NCBI RefSeq assembly: GCF_000002985.6
Contig: NC_003279.8
Span: 9,982,001 to 10,046,000 of the forward strand
Direction: 5' to 3'
Origin: Caenorhabditis elegans
Lineage: Eukaryota > Nematoda > Chromadorea > Rhabditida > Rhabditidae
Length of the DNA stretch: 64,000 nucleotides
Shown here one piece after another: positions 24,706-36,153 of this stretch. Each line of letters opens with the position of its first letter. Position 1 is the stretch's first letter. The notes beneath the pieces are model-generated. The model did no database searches and had not been told where the DNA came from. It worked only from the letters and a program-made list of their open reading frames with translations. The position numbers and the translations under genes were made by a program.

Positions 24706-27700
24706 GAATAAGTTTTTCGTTTATTTTCAAAATAAAAATTATTAAATTTGAGTGCTTCGGAAGATATCAAATGCTTCAAGACAATTAGAGGTTCAGAAGT
24801 TCATGAAATTGCTTGAAAATGCGAGTGGGAGACATTATTACAATGACCTATTAATAAAATGAGTAATTCACAGAGGTTTGTGTTCAAAAAGTTGAATCAG
24901 AGACAAAGAGAGACAAGGAGAGACAAAGAATATGAAACAAACTGAACATAAACGGTATCTTGAAACGTTTTGATTAGATGAAGAAATTTGAAAGTTATTT
25001 GGATGTTTAGAGATGTTTAAAGGCAGTTCGATCTTTTGGTAGTTTAATTTTCAGATGATTTAATCACGATGTATTGAAATGCCTCCGAAAAATGATAAAC
25101 GTTAAGTAATCTGTCGAGGCGCGAGGAGGCCAATGGGGTGCGCCCTCTAAACGCCCTTTTTTCGAATTTTTACGAAAGTAGCTCTTGAGCACAATCCAAC
25201 GCGTATTACAGTTATAATGGAATCAAAAACTTGACACCTTTCCACGTCATAAATCAATTTAGCGTGTCATATCTATCTCCTCATATCTCCCCCTTTCAAC
25301 TCAACTTCTTCCCTCTCTAATCACTCATCACTCATCAATATTTCTCTGTAAACTCTCTCACAGTTCACACACTATTTCACGGATTCATAACCTTTTCATC
25401 AGTTTTTGCAGATTCAGAAAGGGGAGAAGCTCATCATAAATACCTCTCCAATATCTTTTCTGTCTTCATATTACACCCATCATCATCATTTCGAGGTTTT
25501 TGCCCAGTTTTTCACTTTGACAAAATAATGGAAGTCTTTCTCGATGTATTAGGCATTTGGCGGCAGAATGGGGATTTGGGGGAAAATGGTTAAAAAAGAG
25601 AAAAAGACACATCAAAATTTGAAGACGATTACCGTATGACACTTTAATCGGTGTTCGTTTCTACATGGAAAAAACTTCAAAAGAAACTGGTATGTAATAG
25701 GTAATGATGGTAAATTGAAAATATGTTTTACCAGAAGTCAAACACAAGAAGAAAAACGGAGGAAGAAAAGTTATTAAATTGAGAAGACGAGTGTCTATAA
25801 TTGGCCACCACTACAAAAGAGTGTCTCCTGCTTGTGTTGATGAAATCATTTTGACCCGTTTTGTAAACGATCTGCCCATTAATTGTTTTATTATGAAAAG
25901 AAAATGAGGGGAAGAATGAAGATGTTCGAGAATTAAAAAGCTATGATAAGGGTCATCAATTGGTTTTTGGAATTGGTATGAAGAATTTCTTCTGCCAAGA
26001 GATTACTTTTAATGAAAATCACACATATTTGTAGGGGCTGAAATGCTTTTCAAAACATTAAAAATTAAATAGTCTTGAAAAAGTTTTAGCTGCAGTGGAA
26101 CACTTCTCAATCCGAAAAATCTCAATCTGTAATTTTTTGAGTCTGTTTTTACGGTATACTTGGAGCTCGTTAACTTGCTCAAAATGTGAAATTTAGCATG
26201 AATAACATTTTAAGGGTAAAAATTCATTTTGGAAGTTTTTGGAAAAAACTACCATTTTTATTTCGAAAAAAATCGAATGTCTGAAAATCATCAAACGGAA
26301 ATTTGACATGGAGATGCAATTTTCTAAGATTTTATTTCAATGATAGGTCTTAAAATTTTGGGTGAAAAGTGTGATGAATTAAAACAAATTCTCAAAACTT
26401 TATAGACCGTTTATATTGAAATTTTTTTTGGCCGAGAAAATATCTGCCTGCCTGATCACTAACTTCAACACTAACTATAATACGTTCCACGTGTCCCAAT
26501 TTGAAGTTTCTTTTGCTGAAAACCTGTCTTATCTAAATTTTCTTGCAAAATCCTAAATTTCCAGAAGTATTCCTTGAGAGAAACTAAACTACCGGCGGTA
26601 ATATCAAAGAGAAAATGTCAAGTAAGAAGGTAATAAAGAGTAATCACTTTGACCAATTAGTACTTTCAAAAAATGGCGAATGGCAATGAAATTGAAGACT
26701 AAAATATTGAAGAATTCTGATAAAATGACAAGAAGGAGAGGAGAGAAGATTTTATGAGGACTTGGATGGTAGGTGAAGAAAAGTGTGACGGGATTGGTTT
26801 TTAGAGGAAATTTTTTTTTCGTGTTTTCAGAGAAAATGAAAATATTGAAAAATAATGATAATCTAAAGAAGCAGAAAATTTTTATTATTTTTTTCTGAAA
26901 CTTTTTTCTTTGAAAATTTCAGATATTTATCAAAAAAAAAATTCTTGAAAACACAGAACATCGGAAAATTTTTTTTCGAACATTCAAAAATCGAAAAACA
27001 AAAACTTGAAGTTTTTCAAACTTTCAGAAAAAAAACCGGCATCCTTGCCACATATGTTCTATATTCTGGGTAAACCTACAGTAACCTCTACATTCGACTA
27101 CTTTCTAGAACGCTTAATCATGAAGTCCTCCGAATTAAAAATACAATTTCAATAGCAAGATCATCGATAAATAACAAATCTGGTAACGGATTGCCTACTA
27201 CAATATATATTGGTGGTAGGTGCACTATTTATTGACGATGTTCTTCTCGCTGTTGATTATAGGAGAGAGCAAATAAAAGTTAGATTGGAAGAAGGAGGAG
27301 GTAAGACGATCTCGAGCTTGCGCACAGACACAAATCAACAATTACTTGTTCACTCGAAAGAGAGAGGCATTGAAAAATGATGATGCTTCTGATGATGACT
27401 GTATAAATCAGAGATGAAATGAATAAGATCAGATTTCAATTCGGTGTTCTTTTTGCGGGAGAAAGTTCATTTCAATCAGAAAGTTGGACTTTTGGGTTAC
27501 TTGAGAAATGATCTAAAATGGTTGGATAGATATTTCACCAAATGGAGGCGTTATGAGGGCAGCTTTCACCCGCCTACCTTACTCGCCTTCCTCGCGCCTA
27601 ACCTTCTGGTGAGAGGCCATGCGAGAAGCCAAGTTTTATATTTTTCTGGAGAGGAAGCATGAAAGGCACATTGCATTTTTCAAGTTATTTTAAAGTTCGA

Positions 27701-30601
27701 GAAAGCTGAAAAAAATCAAAAAAAAAGTTATAGACGTTCTGCTAAAGTACGGAGAAACTTTATCAAAAATTGGTTGAAGTTGTCTACAGCTAGATAAAAT
27801 AATCAGCAAAAACAACCTATAGAAACTTGGTCGGCAGTTGTGATTCTCATGATTTCTCAGATTTTTTCTGGTCTAACTAAAGCATAATTCCCTCTATTAC
27901 TAACAACTTGTAAGTGTTCTGAATTCAACGGCAATCAATCAAAACTACAAGAAAACACGCGGTAAAATGGAAAGAAGTAATAAATCAAATTTCATTGAGT
28001 CTTCTTCCTACTTGCAAAGAGTGCCATTACCTATCCATTTCTGTCACCTTCTCATCAACGAATTCCGATATAATGCCAATTGAAAAGAGAGTCAATTAGA
28101 GATACAAAGAATCGGATAAGCAATTAAAATGAAACATTTGACATACGAAGACATTTCTACGGAAACAGCATCTTCAGATTTTATCGAAGATTTTTTTGGT
28201 ATTCGGATAGGTAGGTATCAAACCTATACTTTTTTTGAAAATCAGTATGAATATTGAGTTTGAAGAGGTCGGATTAACTAAAAATAACTTTAGACTTGGT
28301 TCCCGAGATTTTTCTGGATGGAACCTAAGTTTCTTGCATAAAACTGCCCCGAATCTCGACAATGAAATAAGTAAATATTTTGAAAATAATATGTTTTGTC
28401 TCCTCTACATCATCAAAATAATCCCGAAGGCATTGTTGAGCCCCCGGTCTATTTTGTCGGAAGATTCATTTATAAACATTTTAATTTCGACCTACATACT
28501 TGAGAAGACACACTCGCACAAAAGGGAGTGAAATGGGGAGAGTTTGTATGAGAAATGAGTAAAATATTTGAAATGGGGGAAGAAGATGGAGGGAGATTGA
28601 TTGATAGCAAATTTCATTTTTGAAACTAAAATCAAAATTTGAATCTTTGGATACTTGCTTTCTTAGTCATAATATCCAAAAAAAATTTAAATATTATTTC
28701 TCAATTTGAAGATATATTTTTAATTTTCAGAAATGATTTGGGAATTCATAAAGCTAAGAATTCATGGAAGGCGCACTCTCTTAGGAGCTTGCCTGCGTAT
28801 CGCCTATCTTCTGCATTTGGTGTGACCGTTGGTGTTTGAAATATCACTGTTGATGTATTACTAGGAAGAAATATTGAATCTCTCGATTACCGAAATATTT
28901 GTCTCACCGGCCTTGAACATCCTCTTTAAGCCCTCGGCTGCAAAAATTAAAAGTGATACAGACTCCCTGTGACAATTTTCCTGTGCAAATCGGATCTGCA
29001 AGATCTCTAATTTACATAGCAATGGAAATACCATGTCGGCCAAGTGCACAATTAATTTAAATGCTACAACAAAGTAACATCCAGCGTTGATGAGCTACAT
29101 TATCCTAGATAAATTCAGGAGCAACAGTTGTCAAAATTGTTACATAGAGTTGGATGAGCTCCATTTTTTTGATAGTCCCATTTCGTAAATTGGGTACGCC
29201 GCCACAGGAGATGTAGCTAAACATTTTCCAAAAAATTGGAAAAGCCTTCTGAAGAGCTGCAGAAGTTTGTTAAGAAGCTTTAATAAATAAAGGTGAAAAA
29301 AGTGGGGGAGAGTTTGACTATGAACTATGACCATGAAGATATTTAGACGGTTTTGACAAGTAACAGAAAATATATCGGTCTTTACCTGAACATATAGCAA
29401 CGTAGAAGCCAGTTACCGGGTCTTCCAAACTACAAATTCCCATCTACAGTAATTCCGAGGGTTCATCAATTTCTTGAGAGCTGCATACAACCAAATCTCG
29501 GACTAACACAAACCATAGAAAAAATATAAAAGTGATAAAGAATGGGGTGGCTCCGCCGGGGGCCTTCGGTGTCGGAGCGGTCCACCGGGGGCCCACAAGA
29601 CGAATCTTTCCAAGACAGGCAGACAGAGAGAGACAGAGAGAGAGAGGGACGTGCCCGAAACGGGGGAAAAAAGAAGTTAAAACTCTGGTGAAAGAGAAAA
29701 GAGGAAGGAGCTTCTCACCCCCTTTCCAACCCCCCCACCAGCACCACCCCACGAATATGCGACTCTAGATGTAATTTATCATATGAGGCTCAAATCTGCT
29801 GAATTTGCTTTTCTTTCCGCCCTCCTGCCCCTTCCTTTTCTAACCCACATTGGTCGTTTTGGTTGTCTTTTCTCTTTTCTTCGTTCCATTTCCCCCCAAC
29901 AACTATATATTTGGGACAGAATGAGCCACCACCGGGACGGGAGAGAGTAGAAAATAATACGAAGACGAACGAGTTAGAATCAGAAATTCTTTCTCTCTCT
30001 CTCAGTTTTCTTGTAGTTTCGAGCCTTTAATCACAAAATGAATGGCCATGGTTACGGTAGCCTCAAAAGTCAACAAGATGATTAAAGTACCAAGTCTGAA
30101 AATACTGGCTTGAAGAAAATCAGTCATGAGGCAGGCGTGTAGGTGGGCATGATTATCAAAAATAGGCAGGCATAAGGCGCCTGAAGACATGCCCATCTAT
30201 TTTTTGCCCTTTTTATTAAAATCTGATTTTTATAGAATATCCAAGGCTGACAGTCAAAACAACTAGACACACATTTTTTTCCAATCGGTCTCTCTAATTT
30301 CTTCAATTCTGAAATCTTATTAGGTTTCCAAGGCTTAGAAGAACCAAAATCAGACAAAGCAATGAAGAAAAATGTGAGAATTGCATTCATTCGGTCCATT
30401 TCATTTCAATTTTATTTTCTTCTCATCCTCCCGAAAAAGGGCATAATGGGTCAAATGAAAGGCGAGCAATAAAAATTCAAGTGTTGGAGGTTTTGGTGAT
30501 GGTGGTGAGATGATGAATAAATAAGAAAAACATGTGAAAAGTGGTGTGATTTTTAACAAATCATCTTCTTTTTAGGAGCAGGGTATTAGATGTGACGAGC
30601 A

Positions 30602-30780
30602 TGTGTCGATTTACGGAGCTTGTGTACTCTGCGAGGAGAAATGTGATTTTTGCAGAAACTGTTACATTTTTGGTTAAAATACTTCTTTTTTCAAAGAAAA
30701 AAAATTGCGAAAATGGTCTAAAACGACGCGGTTTTTCACCAAAAATAAATGAAGACTTCTCCTCGAGGAGTATAGAAATT
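30602..30780. mobile_element. TGTGTCGATTTACGCAGC family element, copy 1 (right end truncated)
   Basis: Left end TGTGTCGATTTACGGAGCTT followed by GTACTCTGCGAGGAGAAATG. The right arm CTTCTCCTCGAGGAGTATAG matches inverted but lacks the terminal GCGTAAATCGACACA. Related copies at 48741, 58827 and 62783. Confidence 0.7.
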
Positions 30781-32558
30781 TAGAAATTCACTTTTGAAGG
30801 CTGAATCTACCGTAGGTCTCTTTTTTCCCCCGGTTAAAATAATCAAAACTTTTTTTGAAATTTTCCAGGGAAGAGTGGAAGTTGTATCTCAAAAGTTTCA
30901 GTTTTTCAAATATAAAAAAGAGTTGAAGTAATGAATGATTGAGGTCGGCACAGGAAAAAGCAAAAAGTTAGAAAGAAGAATCGCTTGAAATCTGATCTCA
31001 TATCTTTCATATTTATCAATCAATGTGTGGCTCATCATCATCATCGCCCTTCTTATCATGATCTCTTCCTGCATGGGCTCTCATCATATCAGAAATATTA
31101 TTTTCTCTCTTTCGGAGGACCGCCTGTCTTTTGGCCACTCGTTTTCTCTCTCTACACTATTTTCAAGAGTTCGTCATGATATATGAAAAATGATGATTTA
31201 GTGGCAGATTGAAAGAAATTGGTTGGATGGAACGGGACACATTGTTTTGCAAACTTTTGGAAAGTTTTTATGATAAATCAGTTCCATTTCAATATTGTAT
31301 TGAAAAATCGGAAATGAAAGTACAGTACATCCGGGTATCCTTCTTAATTAGACAAAAATTTCAGTAAAAAAACTAATTTGTCATTGTAGATAATATTTTA
31401 ACAAATAGTATGCAATTATTTATAATACTTACAAATAGAAACACTATAAATTATATATATAAACCCTCTATGCGTATGCAAAATCCCCCCTAATAACTAT
31501 ATAACTGACCCAAAAAGTTATATTTCGAGAATATATTAAATTCGGGTGATACAAAAATATTAGCCAAAAAAAACCACAAAAAAATTTGCGGAAACTTAAA
31601 TATTTTTAGAAGTATGCCAATTAATATTCGAATAAAAAATACTTAGAATTGTGTAAATTATAACAATTTAGAACATTGTAAAATTAACAATCTATGTTAA
31701 AGAGCACTACTACCAAAAAAATAGAGCTGTTCGTGAATAGTACAACGAGATGAAAACAGTGTAATTGAATTAAAATGACACGAATATGTACACTTTTGAA
31801 AAAAAAAACAATAGACTTATCTATTTCGAACTTTGTGACAGGCACGAGCCAAATTGTTTTTTAGTGATAGAATTGAGAGTCTGTGAAATTATAAACTTTA
31901 ATTTCCAAGGGGGTGCAAACAGCAGAGGCAAATATTTTGAAAAATGAAGAAAAAATACAGAAAAATTTTATAAATGCTATATAACATTTGTTCTCAATTC
32001 AGTCGATCATCAATATCTTCATTTTTGAATTCATTTGAAATTCCTCAAATTTCAATAGTCTCGTTTAAACTGCTCACAAATTCCTATTTCTAGATTCACT
32101 TGTTCTTTCACAATTGTATTTTGCCATTGACAACGAGAAAAACGATTCCAAGGAATTTGAGATGTTTTCATTACAATTTGATCATTCAAGTCTTAGAAAA
32201 CGGATCTTTGAGATTTTGAATTTATATGGAATTTTCAGAATTTTGCTCAAAATCAAAAGATGCACAACTGAACGCGTTTCTTAAATTTTTGAATACCTGA
32301 GAGTTCACCTTAAATGCACACAAACCGGGAAAGGCTGGAAAAAATGCTGCCTACCTACGTGCCTACTCTGTGCCTTTATTCCTACCTCCCACGTTCAATC
32401 ATTTTGCCTGCATGATGTATCTCTTAGCGTCTAACATATTCCAACTTTCAAAAATATTTTTCCAAAATTCACATGAAAGTATTTACTCAAATTATGAAAA
32501 GAAACACGTGAAAGTCTCAATTTAGAAACTTATTTGTTTGATTAATTTATTCTGACTT

Positions 32559-32702
32559 TTATTCAGCGACCTTGTGTATTCGGTGAGTTTTCTCTTTAGC
32601 TTTTTCTGGGGAAGATTCGCATGTAGGCATAAAGACCTTCAGAGACTCATGATCCTCAGGAGTCTGGTAAAAATGTCCGGCTTGCTTCAGATTGCTCTTT
32701 AT
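32559..32702 (-). pseudogene. Isolated terminal-exon-like ORF, possible gene fragment
   Basis: On the minus strand a canonical TATTTCCAG acceptor at 32703 is followed by 47 codons with worm-like usage, a TAA stop, and AATAAA 8 nt further on (32551-32546). No upstream exon is visible, because the neighbouring DNA to the right is the start of a plus-strand gene. It could be the stranded last exon of a lost gene, or a short antisense transcript. I do not recognise the peptide (it contains VFMPTCESSPEKAKEK). Confidence 0.3.
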
Positions 32703-32739
32703 CTGGAAATACGCAACTAATTTGTTTTCAGAGAGAAAC

Positions 32740-33437
32740 ATGGCAGAAAACTTTGACACACTTCTACAACTTGCTCATCTTGGTTACAGTACGCTTGCAC
32801 CCATTGCTCTTGCTGGATACGTCATTGCACAATGTGGAGGAAAGAAGAAGGCTGGTGGATCATCGAATGGTGGAGGTGGAGCTAAGACTGGAGGTGGTGG
32901 TGCAACTGGTGATGATGGAAAAAGTGATAAGAAAGACAAGTCATCCAATGATCCAAAACCAGAGGGAGGTCCAAAGGCTCCAAGTGATAAGAATGCTGTC
33001 GCAGGAACACACGATCCAAATTATCAAACTCTTGCTGGAGTCGATGGAAATGTATTCCAAGAGAAAGGAAAAGCTCCTGCTGCTGCTGGTGGTGCTTCCC
33101 CTACGGCTGGTGCTCCAAAGCCTGGAGGTCCTGGAATGGCTGGTGAGTTTCATTGGATATTCAGATCTAGCTACGTACTAAAAATCGAATTTCAGCCACC
33201 CATGATCCCAATTACCAAACACTTGCTGGAATTGGAAACGATTGTTTCGACAAGAAAGACGGTGCAAAACCAGCTGCTGGTGGTGCTTCTCCAGGTGCTC
33301 CAAAAGCCGGTGGTCCTGGAATGGCTGGTTTGTTTTTTAGTTCACAGATTCTTGTTATAATCTAACTTTTAGCTACTCATGATCCGAACTATCAGACACT
33401 GGCTGGAATTGGAAACGATTGCTTCCAGAAGAAGTGA
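32740..33437 (+). CDS. Low-complexity worm protein with three THDPNYQTLAG repeats
   Basis: Three exons: 32740-33142, 33196-33327 and 33373-33437, closing to 199 residues. The ATG lies 8 nt after a TTTTCAG acceptor. Residues about 10-30 form a hydrophobic segment (ending ALAGYVIAQCG), a possible membrane anchor or signal. Residues 33-85 are Gly, Lys, Ser and Asp rich. Then come three units of GTHDPNYQTLAGV/ATHDPNYQTLAGIGNDCF, separated by Ala/Pro/Gly linkers. Units 2 and 3 each begin exactly at an exon start after phase-1 introns, so exon duplication built the array. Function unknown; such repeat proteins appear to be nematode-specific. A sperm/germline role is only suggested by the neighbours (fog-3, PTP and kinase families). 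Confidence 0.8.
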
Positions 33438-34160
33438 GGTCAACTCGAGCAAACTATCCTCAAAATCTTGTCTTCAAAATAAAATTTTTCAGTTGAATTT
33501 ATTTATCATTGTGTTCGTACTTGGTATTTTCCAGATTTTTCTGAATCGAATCTGTAATAATCGGAGGTTTTGCGAAGACAAGGGCAATATGAACTATTTA
33601 TATTTTTCACGTTTCTGGCCCGGTTCGAAGCTGATTCGCTGATGCTTCACAACAAAAACCTTCTCAAAAGGTACAATTTTTGCTCCAAATTTGCCAACGT
33701 TTCCGAGTAACATGTTGAAAATTAACTTACTTGATGAGATGAACATTTTCGTCTCTTATAATATCAAACTTTTTCGTTAATAAAGGTACATCTAGGTACT
33801 TAATTTTGGTTATTTTTGGTTACCTATTCGCTTTAGATGTACGATGTGAGATGTAGGTCAACGAAATTATTTGAAAATGTTAATTCTGTTTTCTCCTAAT
33901 TGACGTAAAACTGATTTCTTGTCAAAGGTTTTTCAATTTTCCAGAATATATTAGAAAATTAGAGATTAATCAGACATAATAAAATGTAAAATATCGTCAT
34001 ATATAGTGTACACGAGCGTAAGTTATGAAAATTATCATAGACGTCTCGTAATAGAGGAATTATGGAAAGTGTAATTTTAAAAAAAGTTTAATATATAAAA
34101 CGAAACTCAACTCTATAAAGTCAGAAAATCTCAAGAATGTGCGAATGCTCATTTTCATCA

Positions 34161-34169
34161 TGGGTGGTC
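34161..34169 (+). promoter_or_regulatory. TRA-1/GLI binding site 1
   Basis: TGGGTGGTC preceded by TTTTCATCA, an exact match to the remembered TRA-1 consensus TTTTCnnnnTGGGTGGTC. Confidence 0.9.
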
Positions 34170-34303
34170 TTTCGTACAAGAACTGCCTAAAATTTTAAAT
34201 TATTGTATAATTTGATTTTTCGAGTTATCGGTGTTTTCCTGTGATTCATGATTCTGAATTTCTCAAATAAATCTTACTGTAAACCGTCTCACCAATTTCT
34301 TCG

Positions 34304-34312
34304 TGGGTGGTC
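34304..34312 (+). promoter_or_regulatory. TRA-1/GLI binding site 2
   Basis: TGGGTGGTC core preceded by ATTTCTTCG; core exact, flank one base off the consensus. Confidence 0.88.
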
Positions 34313-34371
34313 ATCAGGGTACTGTAGTTTCTGAATTGTGTGATGCTGGTGCGTAGCTCAAGTTTACTTCA

Positions 34372-34380
34372 TGGGCGGCC
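34372..34380 (+). promoter_or_regulatory. TRA-1/GLI-like site 3 (variant core)
   Basis: TGGGCGGCC, two changes in the core, with TTTAC in the flank position. Confidence 0.6.
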
Positions 34381-34541
34381 TATTCTTTTCGAATTTGCTT
34401 CATTATCATATTTTTAGCATATCTTCCTCGATTTCCATTAAATTTACAATTAATTCAATGGTTTCTTCTTCGAATACTTTTTATAAGTTACTTTTTCGTT
34501 AACATTTATTGAAAAAGAAGTACATTTTTCAATTATCTTTG

Positions 34542-34550
34542 TTGGTGGTC
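34542..34550 (+). promoter_or_regulatory. TRA-1/GLI-like site 4 (variant core)
   Basis: TTGGTGGTC, one change in the core. Confidence 0.6.
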
Positions 34551-34563
34551 CTCGGTTTTGTCA

Positions 34564-34572
34564 TGGGTGGTA
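34564..34572 (+). promoter_or_regulatory. TRA-1/GLI-like site 5 (variant core)
   Basis: TGGGTGGTA, one change at the last base, only 22 bp after site 4. Confidence 0.65.
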
Positions 34573-34706
34573 TTTACACTCTTCGCTCGCTCAATTTTAC
34601 GTTCGCAATGCATAGATGAAATTTTTTAAACCGATATTGAGTTGATTTTGTCAGTATTTATGAACTCTTTTATTAAAATTAGAAGCTCGCACTTTCGTTT
34701 TCGTCG

Positions 34707-34715
34707 TGGGTGGTC
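34707..34715 (+). promoter_or_regulatory. TRA-1/GLI binding site 6
   Basis: TGGGTGGTC preceded by TTTTCGTCG, an exact consensus match, about 65 bp upstream of the fog-3 start codon. Confidence 0.9.
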
Positions 34716-34777
34716 TCATATTTATTGTTTTATTGTTTAATTTGTATCTCTCACTATAATTAAATTTTCAGGAGAAA

Positions 34778-35928
34778 ATGTATACCGAAGTCCGCGAGCT
34801 CGTCAATTTTGTGTGCAGATACTTATTTGGACATATTCCAAGAAGACCGGTAATTTGAAACAATTTTTTGATGGTTTAGAGTTAATTTATATTTTCCAGG
34901 TCGGCATATTTGGCGCTGAACTTGGAAACTACCTCGTCTCACATTTCTCGTCTACCTGGGATGTTCATCATCCGAAAAATGGTAAGTTTTTTTGTTAAAA
35001 CCTGAGAAATAGAACAAAAAATTATTTTTAAAATTCTAGGTGAGATGAAGCGAATGATTAACACAACCACTTCTTTATGCTTTGCAAGTTCTGCCGAAGA
35101 AGCTGGAGTCCCTCCGAGTGATGTTCTGCGTCTACTTCCAAGTTTGTAAAAATAAATAAATTGGTATTTTTCTAATTTTTTTTGTTTCAGCAAACATGAT
35201 CATTTTTGCCAATCCGGGCCACGTCTTCGTTCGTTTATCGGAGAACGGAATCGAAACACCGATTTGGATTGGAGATGTGAACTGCGATGAGAAGTTGGAT
35301 TTTATACAAGACAATATAAAAATACTTTAAATTTCATTTTTCCAGCTACCAATCAGTCCCCGAGTACGTGGTCAGAACCGCTGCAATCCGCGCGGAGCCT
35401 TGCTCGAATCTTGGAGCAGCTGGGAAATCGGTTCTTGTTGGAAAAAAGCCGCTTCTCACCAACGACAAAGGTGAATTTTTTTTTTTGAAAATTGAATCAT
35501 CAAAACAATTTTGAAAATAAATTACAGCTGCTCTCGAAATGGTCAACACAATGTATTCTCCATTGGCGCGAGAGAAATGTGATGATATCAACGCAAATCT
35601 CTCTCATCTTCGGGAGGTATGCAAAAAATATTCAGATTCTAAATTTTATTTCATTTTTTTTTCAGATGTATCCATTCCGCTTCGTCTACAAGCCGTCATC
35701 TGCTCAAACCTTCAGTGGCGTTGAGTTCTCACAGACTCGTTTCGGATCTAGCAAGTTAGTTGGAATAAGTTATATGTAAACTGATAAAATGAATTCAGAT
35801 CTCGTCCGGATCTTCAGACAATGGATGTCATCAAGTACCTCAGCTCTCAGCAAGTTTCGTCTTCGTCTTCGCCAAGCTTCACCTATTCAAGCATCAACGA
35901 CCAAATGAGATATTCTCCCCGTTTTTAA
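34778..35928 (+). CDS. fog-3: FOG-3, Tob/BTG family germline sex-determination protein
   Basis: Promotes sperm fate in the germline; Tob/BTG proteins act with the CCR4-NOT deadenylase on target mRNAs. Eight exons: 34778-34849, 34900-34981, 35040-35141, 35191-35293, 35346-35470, 35528-35616, 35666-35754 and 35799-35928. Frames close to exactly 263 residues, the length I recall for FOG-3. The BTG domain covers about residues 1-115, beginning MYTEVRELVNFVCRYLF, with FGAELGNYL (BTG box A region) and PGHVFVRL. The C-terminal part is Ser-rich, and the protein ends RYSPRF. The donor of exon 4 (AA|GTTGGA) is weak but keeps the frame. The ATG sits 6 nt after a TTTTCAG acceptor, indicating trans-splicing. 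Six TRA-1-like sites upstream fit direct repression by TRA-1 in females. AATAAA at 36098 ends the 3' UTR. Confidence 0.96.
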
Positions 35929-36153
35929 TTTCCCAGTATTAGAATCTCAATTATCATACCGTTTTCAAGTTAACCAAGTTTTATTTTTAGAATCTTTAGA
36001 TTCCCACGAAAGCTTCATATCATGTACTATTGAATCGTGTTTTTATTATTTTTGTCAATTTATTTTTTATATTGTTCTTCAGTTTATTCCATTCAGGAAT
36101 AAATAAGCCACAGTTTAAAAATATGGTTTTCATGAGATTTTCTAGCTAGGGAA

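Larger units (their letters stand above)
17929..32558. other. Long gene-poor region upstream of cfi-1
   Basis: About 14.6 kb with no ORF I can defend as coding, which is unusual in this compact genome. It contains purine-rich and T-rich tracts, GA microsatellites (about 22630), several repeat elements listed separately, and a GC-rich patch near 29545-29610. From published work on cfi-1, distal motor-neuron enhancers bound by UNC-3 lie in the kilobases upstream of the gene, so regulatory content is expected. By eye I found no exact TCCCNNGGGA site. Confidence 0.55.
33438..34777. promoter_or_regulatory. fog-3 upstream region
   Basis: About 1.3 kb without coding support. The last 620 bp before fog-3 carry six TGGGTGGTC-like words, all in the same orientation, listed separately as TRA-1 sites. 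The rest is AT-rich. Confidence 0.8.

Noticed and set aside
17929-32558. Exact COE/UNC-3 sites (TCCCNNGGGA) upstream of cfi-1
   Set aside because: Only poor partial matches were seen by eye, so no site is listed; a matrix scan would be needed.
32753-33181. 142-codon ORF overlapping the THDPNYQTLAG gene
   Set aside because: Frame-shifted shadow; repeats of GGTGGTGC-type codons yield Leu/Val-rich nonsense.
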